From assembly GCA_963682175.1 (NCBI GenBank), contig OY821787.1, forward strand, positions 24,034,501 to 24,098,500: a stretch of DNA of 64,000 bases, read 5' to 3'. The DNA is from Triglochin maritima. Taxonomy: Eukaryota; Streptophyta; Magnoliopsida; Alismatales; Juncaginaceae. This document shows positions 21,951 through 32,912 of this stretch, piece by piece (the first letter of the stretch is position 1; every line of letters starts with the position of its first letter). The notes under the pieces are model-generated. The model was given only the letters and a program-made list of their open reading frames with translations. It was not told the origin of the DNA and did no database searches. The translations under genes were made by a program, and so were the position numbers.

Positions 21951-23499
21951 AATGGGTAGCTATTATATTTCAAAACAAAAAAAACAAAAAAAAAAAGAAA
22001 AAAGGAAAAAAGAGAAAAGAAAGAAGACTCCAAGAGTGAGCATTGATTGTCGTGGGTCCCAACCCTTGTGTATTTGGGCCCTATTTCTTTCACATATTTG
22101 TCTCTCTTCTTAAGTATTTCACAGGTTTTGAGGGGAATTCGGGTTTGTGTCCATCAACATAACCATGAACTTCCCTTTACGCTTCACGTTGGTTAGATCT
22201 TTTCTTTTTCATGCATAAATCCATGTAGTATCATGCTCACATTCATTGAGGACGTGTTTAACGTGTTTACATAGTCGAGTCTTTCTCCTTTTGTTTTGTT
22301 TTCTTTTGTTTGTATTGTTAGGGTCATGTTAGTGTGTTGCATTTAATATCGATATATCTGATTGCCATGGTACTTGGGTGACTTGTCTTCTTTTGCTTGC
22401 CTTGTGCTTTAAATTTACACATTTCTTTCAAAAATCGTCACGTGTTTGCGAAAGAAAATGTTTTGTGGGTTTTGCGTGTGTTTAGCATGTGCAAAACTGT
22501 TGAGAGGCAAAGTAAAAGGAAGCTCCCAAAATTGTCTTGAACATGATGCGTAGAATAATTAGTACACCGGGTTTAGGTCTTATCTAGTCGTAAGGTTACA
22601 CCCAGGTTTTCCCTCGAGAGGAGAGTAATCGTAGGGTTTCGATACTCAAATAAATAAAGAAGTCTACCTTGAACCAAGTGAGTCGAATAATTCATGTCTG
22701 TTAGTAAAAGAAAGTTTGTCGTAGTCATGGACCCTTAAACTCCTGTTGTGAAACCTTAAGTGTAGGCGTTTTGGTTCATGTGTAGATAAGAAATAAGTGA
22801 GTAGGTGCTCTCTCTTCTCGCACGGCTCCTATCACTCAGGAAATTAGGTCTGAGGGGACTTAGTGCCTGGTGCTTTTGAGTCATTAGACTTGGGATGCAC
22901 CGACCGAACCCCTGTTACACGGGTGGTAGGGATCGCCCTATGTGGAGATGTGGGGAAAGGTGTGCGTGATAGTGTAAGTCCTCATAAGAAATGATGCACG
23001 AAACGTGACCCTTGGAGAATTACACATCAACTAATAAAAATGAAAAAAAGGAAGAACAAAAAGAAGAAGAAATAAAGAAGAAGAAAGAAATTCTAATGCA
23101 AATAAGAACCTTAATGGACTTTACACTTTGTATCACTTGAGGATGTTAAGGTTGCCCATGTCTTTCACTGAAGTCCTTAACTAAATACTTATATAGAGTT
23201 GACCCGTAGTATTACCATATCCTATGATCGACAAAAATGAGTCCATCAAGTCGTGTGCTAGGTTGAATAATGCATCTATGATCCGATTTTGTGGGTATAT
23301 CCGCTGAAAACCCTTAGAAACAACACTACTACTCCTTGGCGACAAAGGGGTTTAACGTCTTCTTGCACGTGTTAAATGCAACCGTGATTCCTACGAAAGT
23401 GAGTTAGGATTTCCCTATTTTTCGTATGTTTTTCCTTTCTTTTATTTTTATTTTTCTTTGTTTTGCTCGGGACTAGCAAAAACTAGATGTAGGGGTATC

Positions 23500-25066
23500 T
23501 GATTGGCATTATATCATGTATATACTCGTGTCTTATATCCTCTATTTTGAACCTAAGCAATGCTACGTAACGATTTTTATGTTTAAGTTTCAGGAATAAA
23601 ACATGTGAGAAGAAGAGACACAAAATAGACGTAAATGCAAAAAAAAACTGAATTGTGAGACTTATGGACTGATATGCAAGAGGGAAGGACCCGGATATAA
23701 ACCAAAAGGACCAATAAGCAAATCAAGACACTCCACACCATCATGAGGAGTATTTTGGCAATTAGAATCGGGCCTAAACTCAAACAGTTGATTCGGGTGC
23801 ACCACACGTGGCGCATTAAAGCAATAAAGAAGCAAACTTAAACCTGGTCAAATCCGACTAAAAGTGACCACCAATTGGCGGTGCAAAATGCTTAGGATCC
23901 GACCCAACTTCTTGTTGTTGTGTGATATGTTGTTTTTATTCATTTGTAGAAGTTTCATTAGTCCCACATCGGGGGATTCTCCCCGATTTCCTTTTTCCAT
24001 GACTATAAATAGAACTCTTCTTCCTCCTTTGTATTTACCCATTGCAGGGTGGCATTCTCTCAACTTTGAGTAAGCCTTGGAGCAAAACTCAAGTGGAGAA
24101 GAATGCTACTTGTAATGTGAGTCATGTAAATAAAATATTTTTTTAGTTTGTTTTAATATTGTCTTCTCTTTTAATTCTTGCATGCTTAGTTTAATATCGT
24201 TTTGTCTTCTTTTCTTAATGAGTAGTGAGTAGTTTCAGCCCCCTTTGGGGGTGGAGATGATGTACATATATGTTGTGAAGTTTGGATGTTTGATGAATTT
24301 TTGATTGTGTAGACCTGCATGTTTATATGTTCATCAGGGGTGCTTTAATCATCTACATGTTAGGGGATTTTGGTTGGGTTTTTCCCGTCTGATTTAGTCA
24401 CTTCCGATGCTTACTCTCCTCATGTTTATTTACTGAAATTTCTGGTTGAATATGCTACATGTTAGTTATGTGTTTGTATTTGTGCTTGCTTGCTTGATAG
24501 ATTGAAGAAACTTTGTTTTGATGGGTTGTGCCATAAGATTTAGACACCTCCCATGCTTAGCTTTGTTCTTCACATGAGTTCATGGTTTTTGTTGAGTCTT
24601 TCCATATCTTTAGACACTTCTCATCTGGAGCCTAGTCTTATGCTAATCAAGTAGTAATTGCCGATACGTTCTGTGAATGGATTAATAGGTTTTACGAAAT
24701 CTTTAGACACTTCCTAAGCATGAAGACACACACATGCCATACACACATACATGCTTACATGTGCCATTCGTCACTTATTTCATTTTATATGTGCAGACAC
24801 TCCACCCCTTAGGGGTTTCCCTTCCTGAATTCCAGCTTGCTGTCTTAGTTTAGTTTCATTGTTCCTTGCTTTCGTCATCTTTGTTTGTTGCTTACTAGTG
24901 TAGTGTAGCATAGTTTAGTCTAGTTTAGTGTAATCAACATCTTCTCCCCTATTTTCCCATTTGCCTTCGAAAGAACCAGAGTCGACACACCTCCCTGTGG
25001 ATTGACTCGTACTTGCCACCGCTTTATCGTTGTCGTGCACTTGTGGTATTTAAAACGAACACATCA
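23500..25066 (+). mobile_element. 3' LTR of non-autonomous Athila derivative
   Basis: 1567 bp, from TGATTGGCATTATATC after a purine tract to GAACACATCA. It carries the TATA box, the GTAATGTGAGTCATG R/U5 block and the LTR-end block GTCGACACACCTCC..GTGCACTTGTGG. The next base starts unrelated coding-like sequence, so this marks the outer right boundary of the element. The 5-bp flank GGACG should be repeated at the lost left boundary. Confidence 0.8.
23866..24011 (+). promoter_or_regulatory. LTR promoter: dyad plus TATA box
   Basis: GACCACCAATTGGCGGTG (23866-23883) lies about 120 bp upstream of TATAAATA (24004-24011) in the context TATAAATAGAACTCTTC. Only one dyad of the usual pair is clear. 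Confidence 0.65.
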
Positions 25067-25751
25067 GGACGCCTTTTGATGTTCGCATTGCCGAACTTGG
25101 GTGGACCCCTCTCCTTTATCGGAAAAGAATCGGCATTCTTCCCCATCCGTGGTAGACTCATTTTACCATTCCCTAACCGATGAAGGTGAATATGCTCACC
25201 ATCAACGGTAATACTTATCCACTCACGCCCACTATTATCGTGGATATTACCGGGTTGCCCATTTTGGATTGTAAGGTCCCCCAACGTCAAACTCTGAATT
25301 TCATTCATTTCGTGATGGGTAGAGGGAACTTGGTAAATGCTCATACGACTTTAAGTAACGCCCATCTATTTAAATATATGCAAGTGGTCACTCGCTGGGT
25401 AAGCAAGAACATCTTGGGTATGCGGCACCACTTCACCTTTTCCGCAGCCTTTCGAGACTTGGTTTAAGTCTAGAGCTCGGCACTGCATCTACCATGAGCT
25501 CTTCTACACACCACAAAAAGGTGTACGGGAGGGGAGAAAACCACTACCCCTACTCGTCACTCGAATTTGCTATCATTTCGACCCCTCCTACAATCAAGAT
25601 CTCATCGACTCAGAGGGGGTCGCAATACATATTGACCAGATCATGCCCGCATATTCTCGTGCACTTCTAGACTGTTGGCGGGACAAAGATAATGACGACG
25701 ATGTTCCTTCCAATTCTTTCTATGGTTATGTGGACTCGGAGATACTTTTCA
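25067..25751 (+). pseudogene. Plant putative transposon protein (PF20167-like) remnant
   Basis: Coding-like sequence in three frames starts flush with the LTR end. Pieces in order: TPFDVRIAELGWTPLLY, FYHSLTDEGE, VNMLTINGNTYPLTPTII then ITGLP, RWVSKNILGMRHHFTF, and a 96-codon open stretch containing CIYHELFYTPQKG, PLPLLVTRICYHF and IDQIMPAYSRALLDCW (about 25483-25771). The order of an LGW..PLL block, a FYxxL block, a L..T...I.GLP block and a LP.L.TRIC block recalls the domain called putative plant transposon protein, common in plant repeats. I assign it by pattern only. At least two frameshifts and internal stops make it non-functional. It is the target into which the neighbouring element inserted. 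Confidence 0.45.
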
Positions 25752-26005
25752 GCTATTGTATGTTTGAATGATGGTGATAGATCTTAATCCATGTAGAGAC
25801 GCACTTAGGATTGTGGTTATCATAGATCACCATGTTATACATGTCATGAACATGAATCGCACATCTACATTTTTCCATGCATTCTCCACCTCCTATACGA
25901 CTAGTTATATTTGGTTTGTTATTTCATTCACGTCTCATTGTTATTTAGTTTAGAATCCTCTCCATATCCTTTTTTCTCCCATTCAAGTATGGTGGGAACA
26001 ATGAC
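25752..26005 (+). mobile_element. Athila-type LTR fragment
   Basis: TGTATGTTTGAATGATGGTG and TCCATGTAGAGACGCACTTA resemble the repeated motif TTGTATGTTTTAATGAT..CATGTGGAGACATAGT in the LTRs at 12215-12365 and 59255-59400. CCATTCAAGTATGGTGG resembles their CCACTCAAGTATTGTGG block. Partial and diverged. Confidence 0.4.
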
Positions 26006-27640
26006 ACACACAACTCCTTGCTTTCTAATAACTATATACAAAAGGAAGTTGTCAACGTTCTTTGTTAAAAGACAACGAAAGGGAACCTCATAGTTGATCA
26101 ATGTAGCTAGAATGGAAACATGACACCATGCGGGGCCAAAATACTCATGAGGGGAGCCCTGTCACAATGTATACAAGATATCAGGAGAGGTTCATGAAAT
26201 TAATGCAAAGGCGTCTGATCCAAAGGATGAAACTGAAAGAGCTCGAACGTGTCAAAAGATTGGGAACAATTGCGCAACGAAAGAAAAGTTCCCCCCGGTG
26301 TGGTAGTAAAATCAGGATCATCAATCCAAACTATCCAACCAATAGGCTGGTGTGTTGAAACAAGGTCAAGAACCTCGTTATGCTTCCTCGACACATCAGG
26401 TGAACAGAAAGTGGGACGTTTACCCAAGATATCCTCTAAAGACATCACAATACCCTCATCAGTTCTTATGACGATAGGAGTTTTAGGGAACTGCTGCTCC
26501 ACCAAAGGTGGGTGCTTGAGGGACATGTCAGTATGTTCATGTGCCTCAAGGTCAACGAGACAAAAAGATGAGGCATAATCTTGTGCCAACTCAAAATCAA
26601 GCTAGTCCATGTTAACATTAACTTGGATCGAATCATCCACCAATTTATTGTAAATTGAAACCCCAAGTCCCTCAGACTGACTAGGAGTATGACTTTGATA
26701 GATTGTGCTTTGTGTTTGTGGATATGGTGGGGGTTCGATATTACAAGATGAATCCTTATGTCGAGAAGAAAGGCACCCTCCACACGTTTACTTAATAGTT
26801 GTGTCATCTAACGCACTTGTATTTCATAGTTTGCAAGGAATTCAAGTTGGACTTCAATAAATTTTGAGTGGTTTCCATGAACATTTGGAGGGTTTGTTCT
26901 AAGGAATGATGTCTGGGGTCAATTGTGAGGCTCAAGTTAGAATTTGGGGTCAATTTGGAGGGTTTGTTCTAACGAATCATGTTTGGAGTCCAATAGTTGG
27001 TATTCGGGTGTCGGTAGAATTCTCGGTATTTGGGAGGAGGATACTAGGTGGGCATGATGTATGATACTGAGTATTTCTATGGTTCTCATGAATATGTCCT
27101 CCCTATGTTATATGGGAATGCATATGGTCATAATGAGTACTTTGGGGAAAAGCATATTCAGGTTCAGGAGGAACATACGAACACTCTTTGAATACCTGAC
27201 CACTTAAACCACTTTGGACATCTGACGTGGCTTATGGAACCACAGATCCAATCATACCCTTTACCACACACACAAAAGAGGCCAAAGTTTCTTGTAATGA
27301 ATTGTTTGTTCACAACCATATGATCCGACACAACTAGATGATGGTCAAGAAGTCAGTGTCTCTCTCATATTACCCCAATCTAAAGACTACTCAGCCACAC
27401 AATTAAAATTGTCCCAACCATGCTAGGTGTTTGTTTGAGGCACCCTAGGATACATGGGTTGGGTATACCAGGGAGAGTGCTCCTAATCCCAATAATGAAT
27501 GAATGATCGCCCATGTAACCATCCATCTCGAAAATAACACTCTCAAATGGACTACTCTCAACACCACCACGAGATCAAACTCACAAAAACAATGCTCAAC
27601 TCGGCCCTAAAACACTAAAACAAGGTGTAAAGGGGAGGAG
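26006..27640 (-). pseudogene. Uncharacterised ORF of non-autonomous Athila derivative, copy 3
   Basis: Minus-strand counterpart of the ORF at 53681-55133. From the N-terminal side: an EMDGYMGDHSF start-like stretch (near 27520), WYTQPMYPRVPQTNT, DWGNMRET, a region with PPPYP, SQSEGLGVSI, then the best open piece 26200-26589 with FCLVDLEAHEH, LEDILGKRPTFCSPD, HNEVLDLVSTHQPIGW and VWIDD. Several stops and shifts occur. 26006-26195 is its 3' non-coding tail (GTATTTTGGCCCCGCATGG in sense). No enzyme motif is visible. The conserved pieces in three independent copies indicate a real protein family rather than chance ORFs; the function is unknown. Confidence 0.55.
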
Positions 27641-28663
27641 ACTCAATGATAGAAGTAGAGGAGAACAAGACTTGGGTAAGAACAGAAGAATCCTTGAGAA
27701 CTAGCATGTGTACGAGTGACGGTAAAAGCTTAATCAAGCAAACACGTCTCAAACAAGCTTAGGCTAGCTATGGGTCCTTAAGCTACACGACGCCTAACCA
27801 TGACTCCCCACACTCCCGAACGCCTCACCTCCCATGGCCGAAGGTCACAAAGCTGAATGAGAAAGTCAAGGCCTAAAGGTCCCAAAAGTCTCAATGCAAC
27901 TAAGCAAACGACGACGTTCAGGCCATGACGTCGAGAATGGGATTGTATACTAAATGTGTCTGAATACTAGGAGTCAATGTCTACTTGATTTTAAATTAAG
28001 GATTTTTTATTAGTGTGATTTTTGGGGTGAAGGAAGGGGTGATGAAATCTCCCACCTTAACTTTCACTGGGTTAACCCCTTTACGGTATTTTGATCCATA
28101 GACTAATAATCAAGCCCTTCAGTCAAACGCTCACCTAACTCTTTTCTAATGCAACCTTACTAACTAATGCATCAAAGTTAATACATTAAAGGGTGAAGAA
28201 CGTGTCGTACCTCACGCCGGCAATCGACACTAATAAAAATAAAGCAAGGGAGACAATATGTGTGGAAGACCTATGTGTGGTTCATAACCTAGATGGCATT
28301 CATCTATTCTTTTGCTTTGAGTTTTAATGTCCAGGTTGTCATAAAGAGGGGACTATGCATGTTAAATTAATTTATGGCATCGACACAAGGCATATCAAGG
28401 GAATAGTGACATATACCATCAAGAAATAGCAAAGCAAAGCTACAGGTGAAACAAAAAGTGAAACAAACTCACCTAATCCACCACTAGCGGATGAAAACTC
28501 ACCACTGGCGGATTGTTTGGGGAATATTGTTCCTTAACTTCTCCGAGATGCTCCTATGCCTTGGTGTAGTTCCTCGGTCCACTTATTCCCTTGTCCAATA
28601 AAACACTAAACGAAAATGTAAGAAAAATCCACAAAAATGGTTGAAACAACAACTACGATCGAC
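27641..28663 (-). other. Leader of the minus-strand non-autonomous element
   Basis: About 1.0 kb between primer site and ORF, non-coding. The GGCGTGAGGTACG block (sense; 28208-28220) is shared with the leaders at 34290 and 60150. Two dyad motifs sit at 28475-28515. Confidence 0.55.
28475..28515 (-). promoter_or_regulatory. Leader dyad pair
   Basis: AATCCACCACTAGCGGATG and CTCACCACTGGCGGATTG lie about 149 bp past the primer site. They are variant copies of the GACCGCCAAT..GCGGTC-like dyads found at the same place in the leaders at 34017 and 59865. Confidence 0.5.
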
Positions 28664-28681
28664 TCCCTGGCAATGGTGCCA
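28664..28681 (-). other. Primer-binding site, Asp-tRNA type
   Basis: Read minus: TGGCACCATTGCCAGGGA, six bases after the LTR end. It is a mutated form of TGGCGCCGTTGCCGGGGA, the Asp tRNA complement used by Athila elements. Confidence 0.75.
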
Positions 28682-28687
28682 AAAATT

Positions 28688-29825
28688 TGATTGATCGTTT
28701 TAATTTACCGCAAGTGCACGACATCAGTGAAGGTGTGGCAAGTATGGGTCGTACCACAAGGAGTTGTTCGCGTTGTTGTCTATTTCTTTCAAGTCAATTC
28801 CATCATCAAATATAACCCATCACAAGCAACACGTCAAAAATAGATCCAACATGAAACAAATACCTAGTGTCGCCATTATGTCATCTAAAATAAGATTAGC
28901 ATGCTACAAGTTTTAGATCTAACATTAAGCACGTGGAAATGACACAAACTTAGGACCCCATCATACACTTCACTGTCAACTACATTGCCTCCACCCCAAA
29001 TGGGGTGGATCTACTCTCTACTCATCACTAGAGGCATGAAAAGCAAGAAATCAAAACTACACATGGCAAGAATCACTAAGTAATAAATAACCAACAAAAT
29101 ACAAAACTAAGTAGATAGGAAGAAGATTAGAGACAATAGGAAAAACATTCTACCATTAGATTAAAGAAAGCATTAGTTGCAGCCCAAATGGGTATAACCT
29201 AAGCTATTCTAATGCTGGAGGTCGAGAGGAAGGAGAAAAGTAGGAGAAACATCACTATTTATAGAAAAAAGAGTGGTGTACATGAACCTGGAAGAAATCC
29301 AACGGCCATAATCGCTTTCTCTCTAATCTGGTGCACCCCAATAACCAAGATCAAGCCACAGGAAAAATTGAGGCGCATTTGGAACAAATTGTTCCACCAT
29401 TGGTGGATTGTTTGTCTCTGATCTACCCTAATTTTCATTAGCAACTTAAGTTAGTCATTTGAAATGACACGTGGGGTGCACTCCAAGTCCGTTGGTTCGA
29501 GGCCGTTTGGCATTAATTCCCCAAATAGTTCTCAAAATCATGATAATGGGGGCTTTTTGCACCATAAATATTTTCCGTATGCTTAGGTCCCTCTGGGTTT
29601 CATCTAGGTCCTTGAATTGAAGATGGGTCCTTAAGCATGACCAACAGGTCCAAGAATCTTCAATAAGGTCCTTTCTTCTTGCATTCAGTTCATTTTCACT
29701 TCCTTTCTCTTCTTTATTACCTAAAACCTAAAACACATCAACCAAACACTCGAGTAGCTCAAAATTAGGGTAAAATAAAGAATATTTACAATGAATGCCA
29801 TGCATGATATGCTACTTGGGCATCA
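28688..29825 (-). mobile_element. 5' LTR of minus-strand non-autonomous element
   Basis: 1138 bp, bounded by TGATTGATCG at the left and GGGCATCA at the right. The primer site at 28664-28681 makes it the 5' LTR. It belongs to the same subfamily as the fragment at 5175-5500 and is shorter than the 1.4-1.6 kb LTRs elsewhere in the window. Confidence 0.7.
29256..29410 (-). promoter_or_regulatory. LTR promoter: dyad plus TATA box
   Basis: TATAAATA at 29256-29263 (minus) with a palindromic CCACCATTGGTGG dyad in 29391-29410, 128 bp upstream. The dyad has changed relative to the other LTRs, and the leader of the same element carries similarly changed dyads. Confidence 0.55.
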
Positions 29826-30479
29826 TTCAAGAAGGATATTCCACTCATTACTGAAAAACAACAATCATATTAGGACTTGAAAAGGGAAGAATGCCAGTCG
29901 ACATGAGTAAAAATCAATTGACAAAACGAGCTAGTCGAAGACTAGAGAAGAAAAAATTAAAGAAACAACTCACAAATGCCAAAAAAAGTAGAAATGACAC
30001 CACAAATAGAGTGAATGGATGTTACGTGTCTTCTATTGTAAGACTTGAAGACATGAGAAAGTAAGCCCGACCAGAGATAGTTTTTGAGCACAAGGATGCT
30101 GACATTAAAAACCAGTGAAAAACTGAAGAGAATGAAATCTTCAGGCACTCTTACCCAAAAACACGGATACGTTGATGGATGTGTAACTATACTCCAAGTT
30201 TAAAAAATCATATTTGAAAATTTCCACAACATTTTATGGTTTAAAGTTATTTTCGTGACACCAAATAATGACAAACTGCTACAGGTATGGTTGTGAGAAG
30301 TTAACAATTGAGAATTCATCGCCACCTTGAATTCCAAGAGTATATAGATGGAGTCTTTGCTTGGGTCATGGAAGATGCTTAAAACACTGGAAATACAGGG
30401 CATCACCATGCATAAAATAGTTTGTGGACAAGTAGAAGTTAGACACCTAGAAGAGCTGGAAAACCTGAATATATACACA
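29826..30479. other. Unassigned sequence left of Ulp1-like remnant
   Basis: No LTR landmarks. AT-rich with short open stretches on the plus strand that may be the N-terminal part of the neighbouring broken gene. Nothing identifiable. Confidence 0.3.
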
Positions 30480-30868
30480 GAGGTGAGGTTAGCGAACCGG
30501 TTGACCCTAGTACCACCAACGAGCAATTGATGGACAACAATCCACAAGATACGGAGCCTCAAAGAATAACTGTTGGAGCCCACGAAATCCCAAGAGATCC
30601 ACTACAATATGAGGTGGACTTCACGGAAATGAAATTAAGGTGGTTGAAAGCATAGCATACCAACAAAGAGTTCAATCAAAAATTGGCTAAGAATGTAAAA
30701 GAAATACAATTCTGGAAAAAATACAGAAATGGAGAATGCAAAAGAAATACAGTTCTGGAAAGATATAGTAATGAAGAAAGCAAAACATATCTTTCCAGAG
30801 TGTACCATATACAAACCAGCAGATCCTCCTACTCCAGTAGGGAAAAGAAACGTATAGTTATGAACAAC

Positions 30869-30969
30869 TACTGAAGGTGCCTCAACATTCCAGTTTGAAG
30901 CACTACTGAAGGTGCCTCAACATTCTTGGTACGCATTCCAATTTTGGTGCCTCAACATTCTGAAGATTC
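30869..30969 (+). repeat. Short direct repeats, GGTGCCTCAACATTC
   Basis: CTACTGAAGGTGCCTCAACA occurs at 30868 and 30902, and GGTGCCTCAACATTC a third time near 30946. The spacing is 34 to 40 bp. This is imperfect local duplication just before the purine-rich tract. Confidence 0.7.
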
Positions 30970-30977
30970 CTGTTTGA

Positions 30978-31141
30978 AGAAGATGAAGAAGAAGAAGAAC
31001 ATGAAAAAAATGGATAAAGAAAAAATAAAGAAAAAAATGAAGAGGAAAGAAAGTAAAAAGAAGAAAAGAAGCAGAAGAACATATAGAAGAAGAGAAGAAG
31101 AAGAAATAAAGAAAAAAATAGAAGAAGAAGAAGAAGAAGAA

Positions 31142-31172
<31 letters not shown>

Positions 31173-31232
31173 AAAGAAGAGGATGTAGAAAGAAGCGGAA
31201 AAAAGGAAAGAAGAAGAGGAAGAAGAGAACAT
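30978..31232 (+). repeat. Purine-only microsatellite tract (GAA/GAAA)
   Basis: About 250 bp almost entirely of A and G, including runs of GAA and an AAAG run near 31145-31170. It translates as Lys/Glu/Arg-rich sequence on plus and Phe/Ser/Leu-rich on minus, but this is a composition effect rather than evidence for a protein. Confidence 0.85.
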
Positions 31233-32494
31233 GGAATGGGGGATCCTAAAAGCAAGGAAAAATAAGATTTCCCCTAAAAACAGAAGAGGAGAAAAAGGAC
31301 AGGGAAGAAAGCAGAAGACAAGGATGTTTCAACAATAGAAGAGGTTCAAAAGAAGAACCTCACAGAAAAGAAAAGAGAAAGAGAACAAATCACATAAGAG
31401 TCAATTGTGCTGAACAGGAAGAAATATGATGTAAATCAATTTTCAGACAAACAAGAGGTGAATTCTCCAACAAAAAACTGGTGAGCCAACCCATGAACAC
31501 GAAAAAATAAAAAGATAAACATTAAAGCCATGGATAGGTTGATAAATGGGGAGAAATGTGCTAATTAATGTAACAATACTGTGGAAAAGCTTGCAAAAGG
31601 TCGTGTGGTGCAACGATGGGTACTCAGTAAGCCTAAAAGATCCAAAAGAACTAATCACTAAAGGCTGAGTCTATCAACGGACGTAAGTATATCTCATTTT
31701 GTGAATCGAGTTTTTGGTTTAATACACTGAAATGACAAGTTAATGGAACTTATTTTAATGGACAATTAATAGACGCATTGCTTGTTGTTTTGAAGGTAAA
31801 ACAGAAGATGTGATGCTACCAAAGGAAGGTGATTCTCATTCCCTACACGACCACCATTGCTATCGAACCCCACTAGCATGATTTATGTCCATCAGTAGTT
31901 CAAAAGAACTACAAGACTAGGACCTAAAGGACACAATCATTGCATAATTGTTGATAAAATCAGAGCACTAAACACTACTGACTGTGGACGGAAGAACTAA
32001 ACACAATTTAACAACCTTCCTCAAGTTGTTGGAGACAATGATAATCCAACAACAACATTTGGTGTCCATGAACAAGCAGCGGTACTAATGGCAGAATTTT
32101 GGAGATTCTACACTAACATTGAGTGAGAATTGTCCTATGAAAGGGAAATGTGGCTACACCAAGCACCCAATAGCAACGATTGTGGAGTGTATGTATTTTA
32201 CTAGATAAAATGTGAAATGTTAGACGTACATCCCACAACCGAACTGAACAGGAAATATCTACACTCAGTCAAAGGCAAAATGGCAATGTATTTTCTTAGG
32301 GACTCTAGTTTCAAAAGCCAATTTTTGGTAGCAGAATATTGATGTGGAATTTTGTTAACTGTAATTATATGTATTTTATGTATATTTTCAATTGTAATTA
32401 TATACTTTTTTGTATTCAACTCTTGAAATTGTAATTGTTTGATTTTTTAAATTACGACAATAAATATCAAATTTTAAATTTTAAAGCATAGTCT

Positions 32495-32830
32495 GCTCTG
32501 TTCTTTAAAACTCGAAAGGGTCCTTTAAACCACAAGCATGTGCTTTAAAGGACACATATATCCTTTAAAGTATTTGTTTATTCTTTATCTCGAAAGGGTC
32601 CTTAAACCACAAGGACGACCTTTAGAGGACACGAATCTTCTTTAAAGGATAGGTGTGTCCGTTAAAGGTTTGGTTTGTCCTTTAAAGGATAGGTGTGTCT
32701 GTTAAAGATTTGGTTTGTCCTTGAAATCATGAGTTTGTTCTTGAAACTCGGAAGATGGTAAATTCTTTCTACCTCCAAATAAGGTGTCCTTCAAAGGACA
32801 TGTATGTCCTCTAAAGCAAATTCAAACATC
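32495..32830 (+). repeat. Tandem repeats built on CCTTTAAAGGA
   Basis: Two 40-bp units (32641-32680 and 32681-32720) differ at two positions. An outer duplication of about 75 bp begins CTCGAAAGGGTCC (near 32510 and 32584). The palindromic words TTTAAAGGAC and CCTTTAAAGG recur throughout. Confidence 0.8.
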
Positions 32831-32912
32831 AAATTTAAACATAGCAAATGTAATCAACAACAACCATTAATGTAACAACAGCTAGGAAATGTAACAACAG
32901 CAAGCAAATGTA

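Larger units (their letters stand above)
20994..23499 (+). other. 3' non-coding region of non-autonomous element, interrupted
   Basis: Starts with the CCCGCGTGGTGTCATGTTCCCATT block shared with 55170-55200, is interrupted between about 21125 and 21950, and resumes at the AAAACAAAAAAAAC stretch. From 22040 onward it matches the long 3' region of the autonomous element block by block. It ends with CTCGGGACTAGCAAAAAC and a purine run AGATGTAGGGG (23484-23494) before the LTR. The internal G-run seen in other copies is missing here (GAGGACGTGTTTAACGTG). Confidence 0.65.
30480..32342 (+). pseudogene. Transposon gene remnant with Ulp1-like (C48) protease end
   Basis: A plus-strand broken coding region unrelated to the retroelements. 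Open pieces include EPQRITVGAHEIPRDPLQYE (near 30550), AKEIQFWKDIVMKKAKHIFP (near 30740) and, at the 3' end, LPQVVGDNDNPTTTFGVHEQ and MWLHQAPNSNDCGVYVFY (about 32150-32203). The last matches the Q..N..DCGVYV pattern around the catalytic Cys of Ulp1/SENP C48 proteases, which some plant DNA transposons (Mutator-like and CACTA) encode. A stop follows FY and many other stops precede it. The partner His and Asp cannot be placed. No terminal inverted repeats were found. A purine-rich simple repeat lies inside. Confidence 0.5.

Noticed and set aside
30903..31255. ORFs of more than 100 codons on both strands, Lys/Glu-rich on plus and Phe/Ser/Leu-rich on minus
   Set aside because: They arise from a purine-only simple repeat, which lacks stop codons by composition; no homology or gene structure supports a protein.
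32495..32830. A CRISPR-like array
   Set aside because: The repeats are adjacent, imperfect and overlapping, with no regular spacers, in a plant-type nuclear sequence.
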